Counted from the stretch's first letter, positions 1 through 9,368 are shown. The stretch: DNA of 41,296 nucleotides from Mobilitalea sibirica (GCF_015999265.1 NZ_JAEAGR010000001.1:411330-452625); one strand, 5' to 3'. Numbers and translations: made by a program. Notes: generated from the sequence alone by a model not told the origin.

Positions 1-1
1 G

Positions 2-445
2 AGTCAGTGGAAGGGAACCTATAATGCGATGAATCAAACTTTTGCAGCAAGTGCTCTCATTGGCATTAACAGTGCAGGGCAGCAGAAAGAATTGGCGAAA
101 AAATTCATCCAATTGCTGTACTCAGAAGAAGTACAAAGTTTAGCGCTGGAGGATGGTTTCCCACTAAACACAAAAGCTATGGACGGATGGATACAGAAAG
201 ATCAATCAATTGGTATGGTTCTCGGATTTGAAGATGGTTATGAAGTCAGAGCTGACTATCCGACATCATCGTTAAGGAAAAAAATATATGAAAAAATATG
301 CAGTTTGTCAAAGCCAATGATGAATGATACCACTATGTTAAACATGATTTTAGATGAGGCAGAGCGTTATCTAAGAGGTGATATTACAGCAGAGCAGGCA
401 GCGAAAAATGCAGTAAGCAGTATTAGTACCTATATAAGTGAATGA
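2..445 (+). CDS. Extracellular solute-binding protein of a sugar ABC importer, C-terminal part
   Basis: The reading frame is open to the left edge, so this is the last ~147 residues of a longer protein; the first ATG at 29 is internal. The fragment has the alpha-helical C-lobe look of family 1 sugar-binding proteins: an AASALIGINS stretch, then a helix with 'KKFIQLLYSEEVQSLALEDGFPLN', split here as KKFIQLLYSEEVQ and LALEDGFPLN, which matches the usual 'kFi.fl.s.e.Q......g.P.n' region, and a last helix with 'AEQAAKNAVSSI'. Two MalF/MalG-type permeases follow 58 nt downstream, which supports the call. The ligand cannot be read from the fragment. The N-terminal lipobox expected for the family lies outside the window. 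Confidence 0.82.
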   Translation, partial: SQWKGTYNAMNQTFAASALIGINSAGQQKELAKKFIQLLYSEEVQSLALEDGFPLNTKAMDGWIQKDQSIGMVLGFEDGYEVRADYPTSSLRKKIYEKICSLSKPMMNDTTMLNMILDEAERYLRGDITAEQAAKNAVSSISTYISE

Positions 446-503
446 TCTATCAATAGCTCTTATAAGTATACGAATATTGATTACTTAGGAATGGAAGTGA
501 AAG

Positions 504-1358
504 ATGAAAGAAAATAGAAAGGCATGGGCGTTTTTAGCACCTAGTTTTCTAGGCGTTATCTTCTTTGTACTGATTCCGTTTTCAGATGCAATCAAGAGAT
601 CGTTCAAGGAAGCTATGGGTGGGAAATTTGTTGGAATGGACAATTATATGAATGTGCTTCATAATGAGGCTTTTCGGATAGCTGCGCAAAATACTTCAAG
701 ATTTATCATTATCTGTGTACCAATACTTTTGCTTTTGTCTTTGGTTTTGGCAGTAATGATAAATAACTTGAAAAAACACAGAAGCTTCTTTAAGACCTCT
801 TTTCTTATCCCATTGGCCATTCCGGTATCATCGGTTGTATTCCTTTGGAAGGTTGTCTTTCATCAGAATGGCCTGTTAAATGGAGCTCTTTCAGTGATTG
901 GCTTAGAGGGATATGACTGGATGAGTACCAAAGCCTTCCCGGTACTGGTATTTAGTTATATATGGAAGAATATTGGCTATGATATGGTGCTCTGGCTTGC
1001 AGGACTGGATGGAATTTCACAAACTATGTATGAAGCTGCCGCCGTAGATGGGGCGAATGCTTGGAAAAAGTTTTGGTATATCACCTTACCCGGATTGCTG
1101 CCTACGGTTTTTATCGTAACTGTATTGTCCATACTAAATTCATTTAAAGTGTTTCGAGAAGCATATTTAATTGCAGGTGCATATCCAAGGGATAATAATA
1201 TCTATATGCTTCAACACCTGTTTAACAATTGGTTTACGAAATTGGATATTCAAAAAATGAGTGCTGCAGCTGTTATGTTGGCGTTGATTATTGTGGCAAT
1301 CATACTGATACTACAGAGAATAGATACCAAAGTAGATCGTAAGTTAGATATTGAATAA
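504..1358 (+). CDS. Sugar ABC transporter permease, MalF/UgpA type
   Basis: A 284-residue inner-membrane permease with about six membrane segments, the first at residues 8-30. The cytoplasmic EAA loop that docks on the ATPase is clear at residues 176-196 (YEAAAVDGANAWKKFWYITLP). The ATG at 504 follows a GGAAGTGAAAG purine stretch. It lies 58 nt after the binding-protein gene and is probably co-transcribed with it. Partner subunits are the binding protein upstream and the second permease at 1584. No ATPase is present here; in this group of Firmicutes a single MsmK/UgpC-type ATPase often serves several importers (known for the family, not seen here). The substrate could be an oligosaccharide, but the downstream adaptor genes make a simple importer role less certain. 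Confidence 0.9.
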   Translation: MKENRKAWAFLAPSFLGVIFFVLIPFSDAIKRSFKEAMGGKFVGMDNYMNVLHNEAFRIAAQNTSRFIIICVPILLLLSLVLAVMINNLKKHRSFFKTSFLIPLAIPVSSVVFLWKVVFHQNGLLNGALSVIGLEGYDWMSTKAFPVLVFSYIWKNIGYDMVLWLAGLDGISQTMYEAAAVDGANAWKKFWYITLPGLLPTVFIVTVLSILNSFKVFREAYLIAGAYPRDNNIYMLQHLFNNWFTKLDIQKMSAAAVMLALIIVAIILILQRIDTKVDRKLDIE

Positions 1359-1573
1359 ATGCTACCTACATGTAATAGATTGTGAATTGACTTATGAAAT
1401 CTCTACAAAATGAATTTTGAATCAAAGAATGTATGAATTAGTTTAACGGGATATGCATTGAAGTTGATGTAATTCAAATGATTATCGTTATGAGAATATT
1501 GATTAACAAGATTTCGAAAAGAAAATTGGTATGTAAGTACATCGACTTGATTTGACGAATTTACAATAGACTT

Positions 1574-1578
1574 GGAGG
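1574..1578 (+). promoter_or_regulatory. Ribosome binding site that decides the start of the second permease
   Basis: GGAGG lies 5 nt before a GTG at 1584. The longer frame starting with TTG at 1572 would place this site inside the gene, so GTG 1584 is preferred. Confidence 0.75.
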
Positions 1579-1583
1579 TTAAA

Positions 1584-2444
1584 GTGAAAAGATTATTTAT
1601 ATGGTGTAAAAGGAAACTTAATATGATAATCCTTATCCTATTGTCAGTACTTACAGTACTTCCATTGTGGTTTGTCATTACCGGTTCTTTTATGGGTTCG
1701 GGGGAATTTTCCGGGAACTTTAAGACGGTACTAAATGATACTACAGGTAAAGTATCCTGGCCTTTTCTGCCGTTATATCCTACCCTGCGTTCCTATATAG
1801 AACTTCTTCTTGATTCTCCAAAGTTTTTTATTGTGTTTTGGAATTCTTGTAAGCAGGTATTTCCTAGCCTCCTAGGACAGTTATTAATTGCAGTCCCGGC
1901 AGCCTGGAGCTTTGCAAGATTTCATTTTAAAGGGAAGAGGATTATTTTTACAATATACATCATTTTGATGGTAATGCCTTTTCAGGTAACAATGGTATCC
2001 ACTTATCTGGTTTTAGATCGCATTCATCTGTTGGATAGCCATCTTGCCATTATTATACCGGCGATTTTCTCGACCTTTCCGGTATTTATCATGGTTAAAT
2101 TCTTTAAAGCCATACCAAGGTCTTTAATTGAGGCAGCCAGAATTGACGGAGCAGGTGAATGGAAATTATTCATCAATATCGGAATCCCTATGGGGGCGGG
2201 TGGAATTATATCTGCGATGATTTTAGATTTTCTGGAGCTTTATAATGCAATAGAGCAACCGCTTAATTTTATAAAAACAACAAGCTTATGGCCCTTAACC
2301 TTATATCTTCCCGGGATATCCGTTCAGAAGGCGGGAATTTCTCTGGTTGCATCGGTTGTAATGCTTTTACCTGCATTATTACTTTTTCTATATGGGCAGA
2401 AATATCTGGAGCAGGGAATTATGGTAACAGGAATCAAGGAATAA
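1584..2444 (+). CDS. Carbohydrate ABC transporter permease, MalG type
   Basis: From the GTG at 1584 the product is 286 residues (MKRLFIWCKRKLNMI...). It has about six membrane segments and the MalG-type EAA loop at residues 182-202 (IEAARIDGAGEWKLFINIGIP). It should form the translocation pore with the preceding permease. The gap of 225 nt between the two permease genes is long for this kind of operon and contains no convincing ORF. The gene is followed 34 nt later by the membrane-fusion protein gene, so importer and adaptor genes appear to share a transcript. As for its partner, no ATPase is encoded in the visible operon. Confidence 0.9.
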   Translation: MKRLFIWCKRKLNMIILILLSVLTVLPLWFVITGSFMGSGEFSGNFKTVLNDTTGKVSWPFLPLYPTLRSYIELLLDSPKFFIVFWNSCKQVFPSLLGQLLIAVPAAWSFARFHFKGKRIIFTIYIILMVMPFQVTMVSTYLVLDRIHLLDSHLAIIIPAIFSTFPVFIMVKFFKAIPRSLIEAARIDGAGEWKLFINIGIPMGAGGIISAMILDFLELYNAIEQPLNFIKTTSLWPLTLYLPGISVQKAGISLVASVVMLLPALLLFLYGQKYLEQGIMVTGIKE

Positions 2445-2478
2445 CTTATAGAAGCGAGAGGAGAGATACAAGATTTCT

Positions 2479-4752
2479 ATGATTCACAGAATAAAAACTT
2501 TATTAAGAAATGAATATAGGAAGACGTTAGTGAATAATGGAAGTAACAAAAAATCTTCTGTTTCCCATGTGGCAGGGAAGATGCTAATTTTATTCTTTGC
2601 TATCATGCTAATCTTCACCGTCCTATCCAGGGCTGCGGCGTCCATTACAGTGACTCAGGTGATGGTTGATAACCCGAGAAGGAATAAGCTGACTTATGAT
2701 TTCACAAGGATAGGGCAGATTATTAAGGCAGAGGAACTGTGTATCAATGTAGCGCCGGGTTATCGTATTGATAAGATATATGTTTCTCCCGGGGTACCAG
2801 TGAGTAAGAATACCTTATTATTTCGTTATAGTGAAGAAGACATAAAAAATAAATATAGTATCCTTGAAACGGAGATTGCAAAGTTAAAGCTTCAGATAAG
2901 GAGAGAACAGCTAAGCCAGGCAGCTAACATTGCTGAAACAACAGGAGGAGTTTTGCTTTCCCTTAAACAGGCTAAGTCAAATTTAGAGGTTGCTAACATG
3001 AATTTAGAAGCAGCAGAGAGGGATTATGAGGATAGCTATCATAAAACAAGAGAAGAGCTGCTTGAAGACAAGAAAAAAGAGTATGCGCTAGCCATAAAAA
3101 ATCAGGAAACCATGTTACGTTTACAGGAGAAACAGCTTATACTTTCTCTTAGAGCTGTGGAGGATGCTAAGACTGCATTATCACAGGCCAGGGAATTAAA
3201 AGAGCATATAAAACATTTAATCGAAAGCTATCAGAAGGCCGTGATAAGTGAAGACAAATTTTCTCTTTTTCATGCAGAGGAGGCAATATTTCAAGCTTAC
3301 TATGGCGGAGAAGATGCTTATACCGAACATAAGGACGCAGTTTTAACCTTAGCACTTACAGTAGAAGGAGATAACGACAGCCTGCTGTTCCTACAGTATA
3401 TAATATCATATTATGATGATTTACAGAGTACTGCCAATGAAGAACTACAAAGAGCGGTTAAAAGTACAGACCCGATCATTCATTCAGAAGATAATATACG
3501 CAGGCTGACTGAGAATTATAATTATGCGAGGCAAAATTACATAGCGAAGCAGAAGGAGTATGAAGCAGAGATAATTAATCTGGAGAAAGTATTAACTGCT
3601 TCAGGGAATGAACTTCGTAAGTTAAGAAAACAGGATAATAAACTCAGGGATTATCTATTGGCATTTCAGTTATCGGTTCTTGCATCCAATGATGGAGCCG
3701 ATTATGAATTTGATTATAAGTCCGATTCTGAAACTGCCTGGATGGATTTATATTATTTTCTACTTGGCGACAATTCGAAGGCGATTGAGAAGGATATCAC
3801 TTCGAAAGAACTGGCACTTACAAGAGCGAAAGAAGATTATGAGGCGTTAAAGAAGGAAAGTGAAATAGAGAAGGCGGATTTGTCGGAAGAGTTGAAAGAA
3901 TTAGAAAGAGTCATTCAAAGAATGGAAGACGGATCCTTTGATTATCAAGAGCTCATGGTAGGCAAAAAACAGGCAGTAAAATCGGCAAAGGAAGCGGTTA
4001 GGGTAGCAAAGCAGGCAGTGGAAACAATGGAATTACAGTATGAGACGGCAAAGCAAAACGATGCAGATCGGCTGAGATTATATGAAAAAAGCAAACAAAT
4101 CTCAGAGCTAAACATGCAAGGCTATCAAATTGATTTGGAGCAAAAAGAAAAGGAACTAGAAGCAATCAATCAGCTGTTGGAGTGCTCCGGTGAAGTTACT
4201 TCTTCTTATGAAGGTATCCTATTATCAGTGGGGTTAGAGGAGGGAATGACTACATCAGGTGAAGAACTAATAAAAATTGGCGTAGGAGATTATTGGTTCA
4301 AAGCAGATTTTGATCGAGAAAAAGCCGTTAATGTGGCTGTTGGTGATGATGTAAAGGTAGCCATAGCAGGGGAAAATGAAGGCATGGAGGTCGACATAAT
4401 AAGTGTTACCACCAATGGAAATGGGGTAACGGAATTAAAGACAAGTCTGCCAAAAGGTGATTATTATTTGGGACAAAAGGCAGAACTGCAAATTACTGGC
4501 CAGTCAGAGATTTATGATCTGTGTATACCGATACAGGCTCTTCGTGAGGATAATACAGGTCATTATGTTTTGGTTACGAGAGAACAAGAAGGGATTCTTG
4601 GAACAGAAATGATAGCAGACCGTATTAGTGTTGAAGTTTTAGATAAAAACAATTATACAGTGGCTGTGGACGGAGCCTTATCCAGAAATTCGAATGTGAT
4701 TACGGATAGCAGTAAATACATTCGAGCCGGCGATAAGGTACGAATTAAGTAA
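2479..4752 (+). CDS. HlyD-like membrane-fusion (periplasmic adaptor-like) protein with very long coiled coil
   Basis: A 757-residue protein, nearly twice the usual 350-450 of the family. One membrane anchor lies at residues 34-54. It is followed by the first half of a biotinyl-lipoyl-like beta domain around residues 77-118 (VAPGYRIDKIYVSPGVPVSK). A Glu/Lys/Leu-rich helical hairpin fills about residues 120-560. The second lipoyl half is near 565-610 (SYEGILLSVGLEEGMTTSGE) and a beta-barrel tail runs to the end. Such proteins bridge a membrane transporter to outer envelope layers; in a monoderm the partner would be the cell wall. Neighbours are two sugar-type permeases upstream and a MacB-like protein 22 nt downstream. 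Export with that MacB-like protein is inference. Confidence 0.8.
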   Translation: MIHRIKTLLRNEYRKTLVNNGSNKKSSVSHVAGKMLILFFAIMLIFTVLSRAAASITVTQVMVDNPRRNKLTYDFTRIGQIIKAEELCINVAPGYRIDKIYVSPGVPVSKNTLLFRYSEEDIKNKYSILETEIAKLKLQIRREQLSQAANIAETTGGVLLSLKQAKSNLEVANMNLEAAERDYEDSYHKTREELLEDKKKEYALAIKNQETMLRLQEKQLILSLRAVEDAKTALSQARELKEHIKHLIESYQKAVISEDKFSLFHAEEAIFQAYYGGEDAYTEHKDAVLTLALTVEGDNDSLLFLQYIISYYDDLQSTANEELQRAVKSTDPIIHSEDNIRRLTENYNYARQNYIAKQKEYEAEIINLEKVLTASGNELRKLRKQDNKLRDYLLAFQLSVLASNDGADYEFDYKSDSETAWMDLYYFLLGDNSKAIEKDITSKELALTRAKEDYEALKKESEIEKADLSEELKELERVIQRMEDGSFDYQELMVGKKQAVKSAKEAVRVAKQAVETMELQYETAKQNDADRLRLYEKSKQISELNMQGYQIDLEQKEKELEAINQLLECSGEVTSSYEGILLSVGLEEGMTTSGEELIKIGVGDYWFKADFDREKAVNVAVGDDVKVAIAGENEGMEVDIISVTTNGNGVTELKTSLPKGDYYLGQKAELQITGQSEIYDLCIPIQALREDNTGHYVLVTREQEGILGTEMIADRISVEVLDKNNYTVAVDGALSRNSNVITDSSKYIRAGDKVRIK

Positions 4753-4774
4753 AACAGTTAGGGGAGTTAAGGTA

Positions 4775-5836
4775 ATGATACAGAAGACGGTTATTAACAT
4801 TCCTATCAAAAAAGCTATACAAAATCTAGTTGTCCTACTATTTGGCGTTCTTTTATGGGCAGGTTCCATAGTTAATCAAAAACAGATAGAAGATTATCAT
4901 TCAGGGGTTAGTGTAAGATATGTGGGTCCCCAATTAACAGAGCAGCAGATAAAATATATACTTCAGAGTATGAGTGACAGACAGGATGCTAACATCCCCG
5001 AAATAACCCTATGGCAAAGAGAAGAAAATATCTTAGTTAGTAGGGAAGGAATGAAACGATCCTTAGATGTCTCCTTAGTCACAGTTGCCGGTGATATGTC
5101 AAAGGTTCATCCCGGGATGCTCGTACTGGGGGGCTATCCATCTTCCGAGGATTTGGTTGGTTGTATACTGGATAGAGATACAGCACGGAAACTGTTTGGC
5201 TCAGAGAATGTTGTGGGAATGAAGCTTAAGCTTAGGGAGAAAGAATATATCATAAGAGGAATTATGAAAAAGGGAAACAGAAATATGATAATCATCAGAG
5301 CAGAGGAGAATGGGATATCAGACCAATATAGCTGCATGGAATTGCAGTTTTCAGAGACACATAATGCAGATACTTTAGCAAAAGAGTTTGTCTCTACCTA
5401 TGGTCTTGGTGAGCCCGCTGCCTATATCAATGGTTATGCATATCGGTATCTTGCAGACAGAGTAGTCCATATACCCGTATGGCTATGTGTTATCTGGATA
5501 GTCATTTTAATGCTTCGTAAAGTTTATAGATGGAAAGCCTCACTGATATTATCTATATTGGGTTATCTTTCTATAATCCTATTTAGTATGATTTTGTTTA
5601 AGCTGACGGATTTTCGTATTACTTTTCCTAGCTCACTGATACCTAACCGCTGGTCTGACTTTGACTTTTGGGTCAGCCAATGGAGGAAAATGGGAGATAT
5701 GCTCAGGGAAAGAGAAGGAATGCTTCAGTATTATAAGGAAATAGTACTTAGAAAACGGTTTTTTATCGTAGTACTTGGTGTAATTCCTACGATAATAGCA
5801 GAGGTAATTGTAATTAGGGGCATGTCCCGTGAATAA
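4775..5836 (+). CDS. MacB/FtsX-like membrane protein with extracellular core domain, no ATPase
   Basis: A 353-residue protein with one membrane segment near residues 16-34, a large extracytoplasmic domain to about 225, then three more segments (near 226-245, 255-280 and 330-350). This TM1-core-TM2-3-4 order is that of FtsX/MacB permeases. The core holds a stretch typical of the MacB periplasmic core domain, with a 'CILDRDTARKLFGSENVVG' run followed by a 'LREKEYIIRGIM' strand. The nucleotide-binding domain that MacB carries is absent and none is encoded beside it. It lies 22 nt after the adaptor gene, so the two probably work as a MacA/MacB-like pair. Sequence similarity outside the core is weak, so the family call is moderate. 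Confidence 0.6.
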   Translation: MIQKTVINIPIKKAIQNLVVLLFGVLLWAGSIVNQKQIEDYHSGVSVRYVGPQLTEQQIKYILQSMSDRQDANIPEITLWQREENILVSREGMKRSLDVSLVTVAGDMSKVHPGMLVLGGYPSSEDLVGCILDRDTARKLFGSENVVGMKLKLREKEYIIRGIMKKGNRNMIIIRAEENGISDQYSCMELQFSETHNADTLAKEFVSTYGLGEPAAYINGYAYRYLADRVVHIPVWLCVIWIVILMLRKVYRWKASLILSILGYLSIILFSMILFKLTDFRITFPSSLIPNRWSDFDFWVSQWRKMGDMLREREGMLQYYKEIVLRKRFFIVVLGVIPTIIAEVIVIRGMSRE

Positions 5837-5848
5837 TTCGGAAAAAAT

Positions 5849-7075
5849 TTATTTTAACATTTCCTTAATCTTTTTTACCTCTTCCTTACTACACTCCTCA
5901 TTACTGTATCTCGCTTTTTCATAATATGCGGTTATCAACTTTCTTTGTTCGGCCATTATGGCAGGATCAGTACCTTTGCCTCCAAGCTTCATCAGTTCTG
6001 TTATTTCTGTGGGGGTTAGATTCTTCTGCAGTTTCTTACTAGCATCCGCTGACGAGGATACTGCCTTGAAAAAATGCTTTCTAATCACGGCGTTGTTTGA
6101 TCTACCGAATAGATGAAAGCCAAATTTACGGGGAGTTTTTTTGGTAGCCTCTTTTTTTATAAACGGTGAAAGATACTCAATCCGGTCCATCGAATCATTT
6201 ACTCGTTTCCGATAAAAGTATTGATATAATTTGTACACGGAATAAGTGAAAAGAGCTATCAAAGCGACGGCAACAAGAAGGATAAAGAGCCATTCAATTA
6301 TCTTAAAAATAAATTGTAGTAGTTCAGAGGATTCGGTATCTAGAGGTAGGGTTTGTTCTGTCTCTTCCTCTAGAGTTTCTTCGGGTTCTGTTTCGTTACC
6401 TGTAAGTAATCGAAGTGGAGAGAGTATGATTCGTAGAATAAATTTACCGATACGGCTCAGTAAATTTGTTAAAGGAAGACCGTAAGATACCAACATTACA
6501 ATTAGAAATAAACCTCCCAAAAACAGCATTAAGATATTATTGGATGACTTAATTTGTTGGTATGGAATATTAGTAATGGTTGCATGACTGTGAAAGTATT
6601 TATCTAAGTTTTGAAGATACAGATTAAAGATGGACAACAAAGTGTATAAAATGGTTAAGGATAAGGTGAACTGTGCCAAATAAGTTATTTTTAATCCGGA
6701 AAGTATCAGATAAAGCAATACAAACACAGCTATAAGATAAATGTTAAATCTGACGAAGCTATGGTGTTTTGAAATGAATGAAATAATTGCCGTTAAAATA
6801 ATATAGAAACTAAATACAGTCACAGCAACCGGATGAAAAGTTGTAAAAACATAAAACGGTAGGATACAACAATGTAACAAAATAAAAGACCAGATATGCT
6901 TGGAATTTTTTTGTATCAGGTACGAGAGAAAGGGAATGGGAAACAACCCTAGATTATAAAGGGCTGCAGAGTTGTCGATATGATATAGTGCGATTGTTAT
7001 TATACAGTAGGCAATAAGAAACCTTTGAATCATATCAATGATATCTACAACGGACATCCGTAGTTTTAATTTCAT
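5849..7075 (-). CDS. Multi-pass membrane protein with C-terminal DUF4129-like tail, MoxR/DUF58 cluster
   Basis: A 408-residue protein: six or more hydrophobic segments in residues 15-220, a highly acidic Glu/Thr linker at 228-250, another segment at about 258-283, and a soluble basic C-terminal domain. The tail (LTPTEITELMKLGGKG and AYYEKARYSNEECSKEE) has the 'Y..aRYs...c..ee...' pattern of DUF4129 domains. Those are usually fused to a transglutaminase-like domain in MoxR-DUF58 clusters. Here no transglutaminase Cys-His-Asp core is visible, so the catalytic part is missing or elsewhere. It is the last gene of the minus-strand cluster, 140 nt after DUF58, and its end is only 12 nt from the convergent MacB-like gene, with no obvious terminator between. 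Function unknown. Confidence 0.7.
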   Translation of the reverse strand: MKLKLRMSVVDIIDMIQRFLIAYCIITIALYHIDNSAALYNLGLFPIPFLSYLIQKNSKHIWSFILLHCCILPFYVFTTFHPVAVTVFSFYIILTAIISFISKHHSFVRFNIYLIAVFVLLYLILSGLKITYLAQFTLSLTILYTLLSIFNLYLQNLDKYFHSHATITNIPYQQIKSSNNILMLFLGGLFLIVMLVSYGLPLTNLLSRIGKFILRIILSPLRLLTGNETEPEETLEEETEQTLPLDTESSELLQFIFKIIEWLFILLVAVALIALFTYSVYKLYQYFYRKRVNDSMDRIEYLSPFIKKEATKKTPRKFGFHLFGRSNNAVIRKHFFKAVSSSADASKKLQKNLTPTEITELMKLGGKGTDPAIMAEQRKLITAYYEKARYSNEECSKEEVKKIKEMLK

Positions 7076-7215
7076 AATACCATCCTTCTCTATGAATTAT
7101 TTCGGTGATGAAATGAATTTACTTCAATTAATATATCATAAATTGTGTAAAACAAAGAACAAATTCTGTAAAACCAATAAGCTAACACGTATTTTCAACG
7201 GGTAATGGTACGGTA

Positions 7216-8340
7216 TCAGCTTTCATATACCTCCCATTCATATGTATAGGGCTGTAATTTTGTATCGATTTTTATGGAGATGTTTTTACTATATGGTACG
7301 ATCCACATAAAATCAGTTTTATCCTGAAGCATTGAAGAAAGTAATTGTTGTAAATCTTCTTTATGGTAGGTGGATATCAATACAATATAATCATTACGGT
7401 GTGCTCCTTGGCATTCCTCTTTTAGTATTGGTTGGAAAGCAGGAACATCTAGGTTTGTATCAATCCGTGCAAGGGATTCGTTGATTGTCCTTAAATGATT
7501 GGTTCCCGATCCAGCCGGGATGAATATTGGTTCCTTTGTTAATATATCAAGTGCATTCGTATAAAATGCAGTCGGTACCCCTTGTTCTATAAACTTCGCA
7601 GCTAAAGCTGCGGCAATACGCATACTTTCTTCTAACAGATCCTCCTGTTTTTTTAGAGCCTCAGGTTCTAAGTTCATCATAATTTTAATTTGTTGTGAAG
7701 CAGTATAATCGAATACATTCACCATTAAAGACCCCGTTTTTGCCGATGCCTTCCAATTGATGGTCTTTAGTGTATCGTAGGACTGATATTCACGGATACT
7801 CTTGAATTCAAAAGGATCTTCGTTTATGAACCGTTTGGTGAGTACAGTACCGAGCATTTTTTGAAATGGGATCTGTAGTCGGTTATAATCAACCGGGCGA
7901 GGGTATACATATAGATGAACGTTTACATCATATCCACAGACATATTCAGACACAACAAGTAAATCGCTGCAAACAACATGAATCTTTTCAATGGTATAAT
8001 ACCCACGACGAGCACAGCGAAACGAGATATTCCTGGAAATCTTCTGATACATCATGACAGAGAGTAGGTCATTCCGGTAATAATTATCAGATACCGTTGC
8101 GTTACTCATATCATGGAAGGTGAAATATCTGGAGGTCATGAATTTAACTTTAATAATCGGAATAGGTAACAGCTTCTTATTTATAATGGTTTCCGTAAGG
8201 ATACGGTCTTCTCCTTCAATTGCGTGGTCTTCTGATATGGAAAGATTGACTTTTAGTTGCTTATTCCAATATCTTTTATACAGATATTTCTGCAATTGAT
8301 ATAATAATAATGCACCGATTAAAGCATATATTATACCCAT
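7216..8340 (-). CDS. DUF58 domain protein
   Basis: A 374-residue protein with an N-terminal membrane segment (residues 2-17), a beta-rich middle and the DUF58 signature at residues 178-211. There FKSIREYQSYD is followed by TINWKASAKTGSLMV, the standard 'iR.Y...D....I.Wk.sAr.g.l.v' pattern. Downstream is a von Willebrand A-like fold. DUF58 proteins are encoded next to MoxR ATPases and are thought to be their clients in assembling envelope or metal-dependent complexes (family knowledge). The start is ATG at 8340 behind GGGAGG. It lies 71 nt after moxR on the same strand and is very likely in one operon with it. Confidence 0.88.
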   Translation of the reverse strand: MGIIYALIGALLLYQLQKYLYKRYWNKQLKVNLSISEDHAIEGEDRILTETIINKKLLPIPIIKVKFMTSRYFTFHDMSNATVSDNYYRNDLLSVMMYQKISRNISFRCARRGYYTIEKIHVVCSDLLVVSEYVCGYDVNVHLYVYPRPVDYNRLQIPFQKMLGTVLTKRFINEDPFEFKSIREYQSYDTLKTINWKASAKTGSLMVNVFDYTASQQIKIMMNLEPEALKKQEDLLEESMRIAAALAAKFIEQGVPTAFYTNALDILTKEPIFIPAGSGTNHLRTINESLARIDTNLDVPAFQPILKEECQGAHRNDYIVLISTYHKEDLQQLLSSMLQDKTDFMWIVPYSKNISIKIDTKLQPYTYEWEVYES

Positions 8341-8411
8341 TGTTATCTGCCTCCCTTCCTGTACGTTCGTCTGCTGTTTGTATTCAGGAATTCCTTACGT
8401 TTTGGACATAG

Positions 8412-9368
8412 TTACACCCCAGAAAAATCCTCGGTTGGAACAGTCGTATCTGATAATACCCGTTCGATTACCTCTAAGGAAGAGGCTGATCGGTTTAGAC
8501 TAGTTCTTAAGATAATTCTATGAGCCAAAATGTAAGGTACCAGGTGCTTGATAATCTCAGGGGTAACAAAGGACAGACCCTTAATTGCTGCATAAGCTTG
8601 GGATGCACGAAGTAGAGCCAGAGTTCCTCTTGGACTGACACCGAGTACAATCTGATCCATTTCTCTTGATTTATTTACAATTTCTATCATATATTCCATC
8701 AAAGAAGTATGAATAAATACTGATTTCACGGTTTGCTGCATTTTCAGCAAATCTTCTTTCGAGCATACAGGTTCCAGTGTCTCCAAAGGGTTTTCTTTCA
8801 TAAAGCGATTTAATATATCCAGTTCTTCTTCCTTTGTCGGAAAGCCAATACGAACCTGCATCAAAAAACGATCAAGCTGTGCTTCCGGTAACGGGAAGGT
8901 ACCCGAGGTTTCTACCGGGTTTTGCGTTGCTATTACAAGGAAAGGTTGATCAAGATGTCTTGTTTCTCCATCAATGGTAATCTGACGCTCCTCCATACAT
9001 TCTAATAAACTGGATTGTGTTCTGGGAGTGGCACGGTTGATTTCATCAGCCAGTAGGATATTAGTAAAGACCGGGCCGCTTCGAAAGGTAAACTCACCCT
9101 GCTTTTGATTATAAAAATTCAAACCGGTGATATCGGATGGAAGAAGATCCGGAGTGAATTGAATTCTTTTAAAGCCAGCATCAATTGATTTGGATAAGGA
9201 CTTTGCTAACATTGTCTTACCTGTGCCGGGTACATCCTCTAATAGAATGTGTCCGTTGGATAGGAGTGCCGTTAACATCAAATCAATAATTTCCGACTTA
9301 CCGATAATAACCTTATTGATATTTTCTTTAATCATGGTCGATTTTTCTTGTATTGTACGGATTTCCAT
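8412..9368 (-). CDS. MoxR-family AAA+ ATPase
   Basis: A 318-residue AAA+ protein. Walker A is at residues 45-52 (DVPGTGKT), Walker B at 104-109 (ILLADE) followed by the MoxR-typical INRATPRTQ, and sensor 1 is in VIATQNP near 145-151. The 'GVSPRGTLALLRASQAYA' helix is characteristic of the C-terminal lid in this family. MoxR ATPases act as chaperones that remodel or activate vWA/DUF58 partners, and the DUF58 gene follows directly. The first gene of a three-gene minus-strand cluster, it has a candidate promoter at 9491-9519. Start ATG 9368 with AGGTG upstream. Length is normal for the family. Confidence 0.95.
   Translation of the reverse strand: MEIRTIQEKSTMIKENINKVIIGKSEIIDLMLTALLSNGHILLEDVPGTGKTMLAKSLSKSIDAGFKRIQFTPDLLPSDITGLNFYNQKQGEFTFRSGPVFTNILLADEINRATPRTQSSLLECMEERQITIDGETRHLDQPFLVIATQNPVETSGTFPLPEAQLDRFLMQVRIGFPTKEEELDILNRFMKENPLETLEPVCSKEDLLKMQQTVKSVFIHTSLMEYMIEIVNKSREMDQIVLGVSPRGTLALLRASQAYAAIKGLSFVTPEIIKHLVPYILAHRIILRTSLNRSASSLEVIERVLSDTTVPTEDFSGV

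Noticed and set aside
1403-1678. 91-codon minus-strand ORF between and across the permease genes
   Set aside because: No ribosome site, overlaps the start of the second permease, and composition is Asn/Ser/Ile-rich as expected of AT-rich noncoding sequence.
2-5836. A hidden ATPase gene for the importer operon
   Set aside because: No Walker A or ABC signature was found in any frame of the region; shared ATPases encoded elsewhere are normal for this transporter class.
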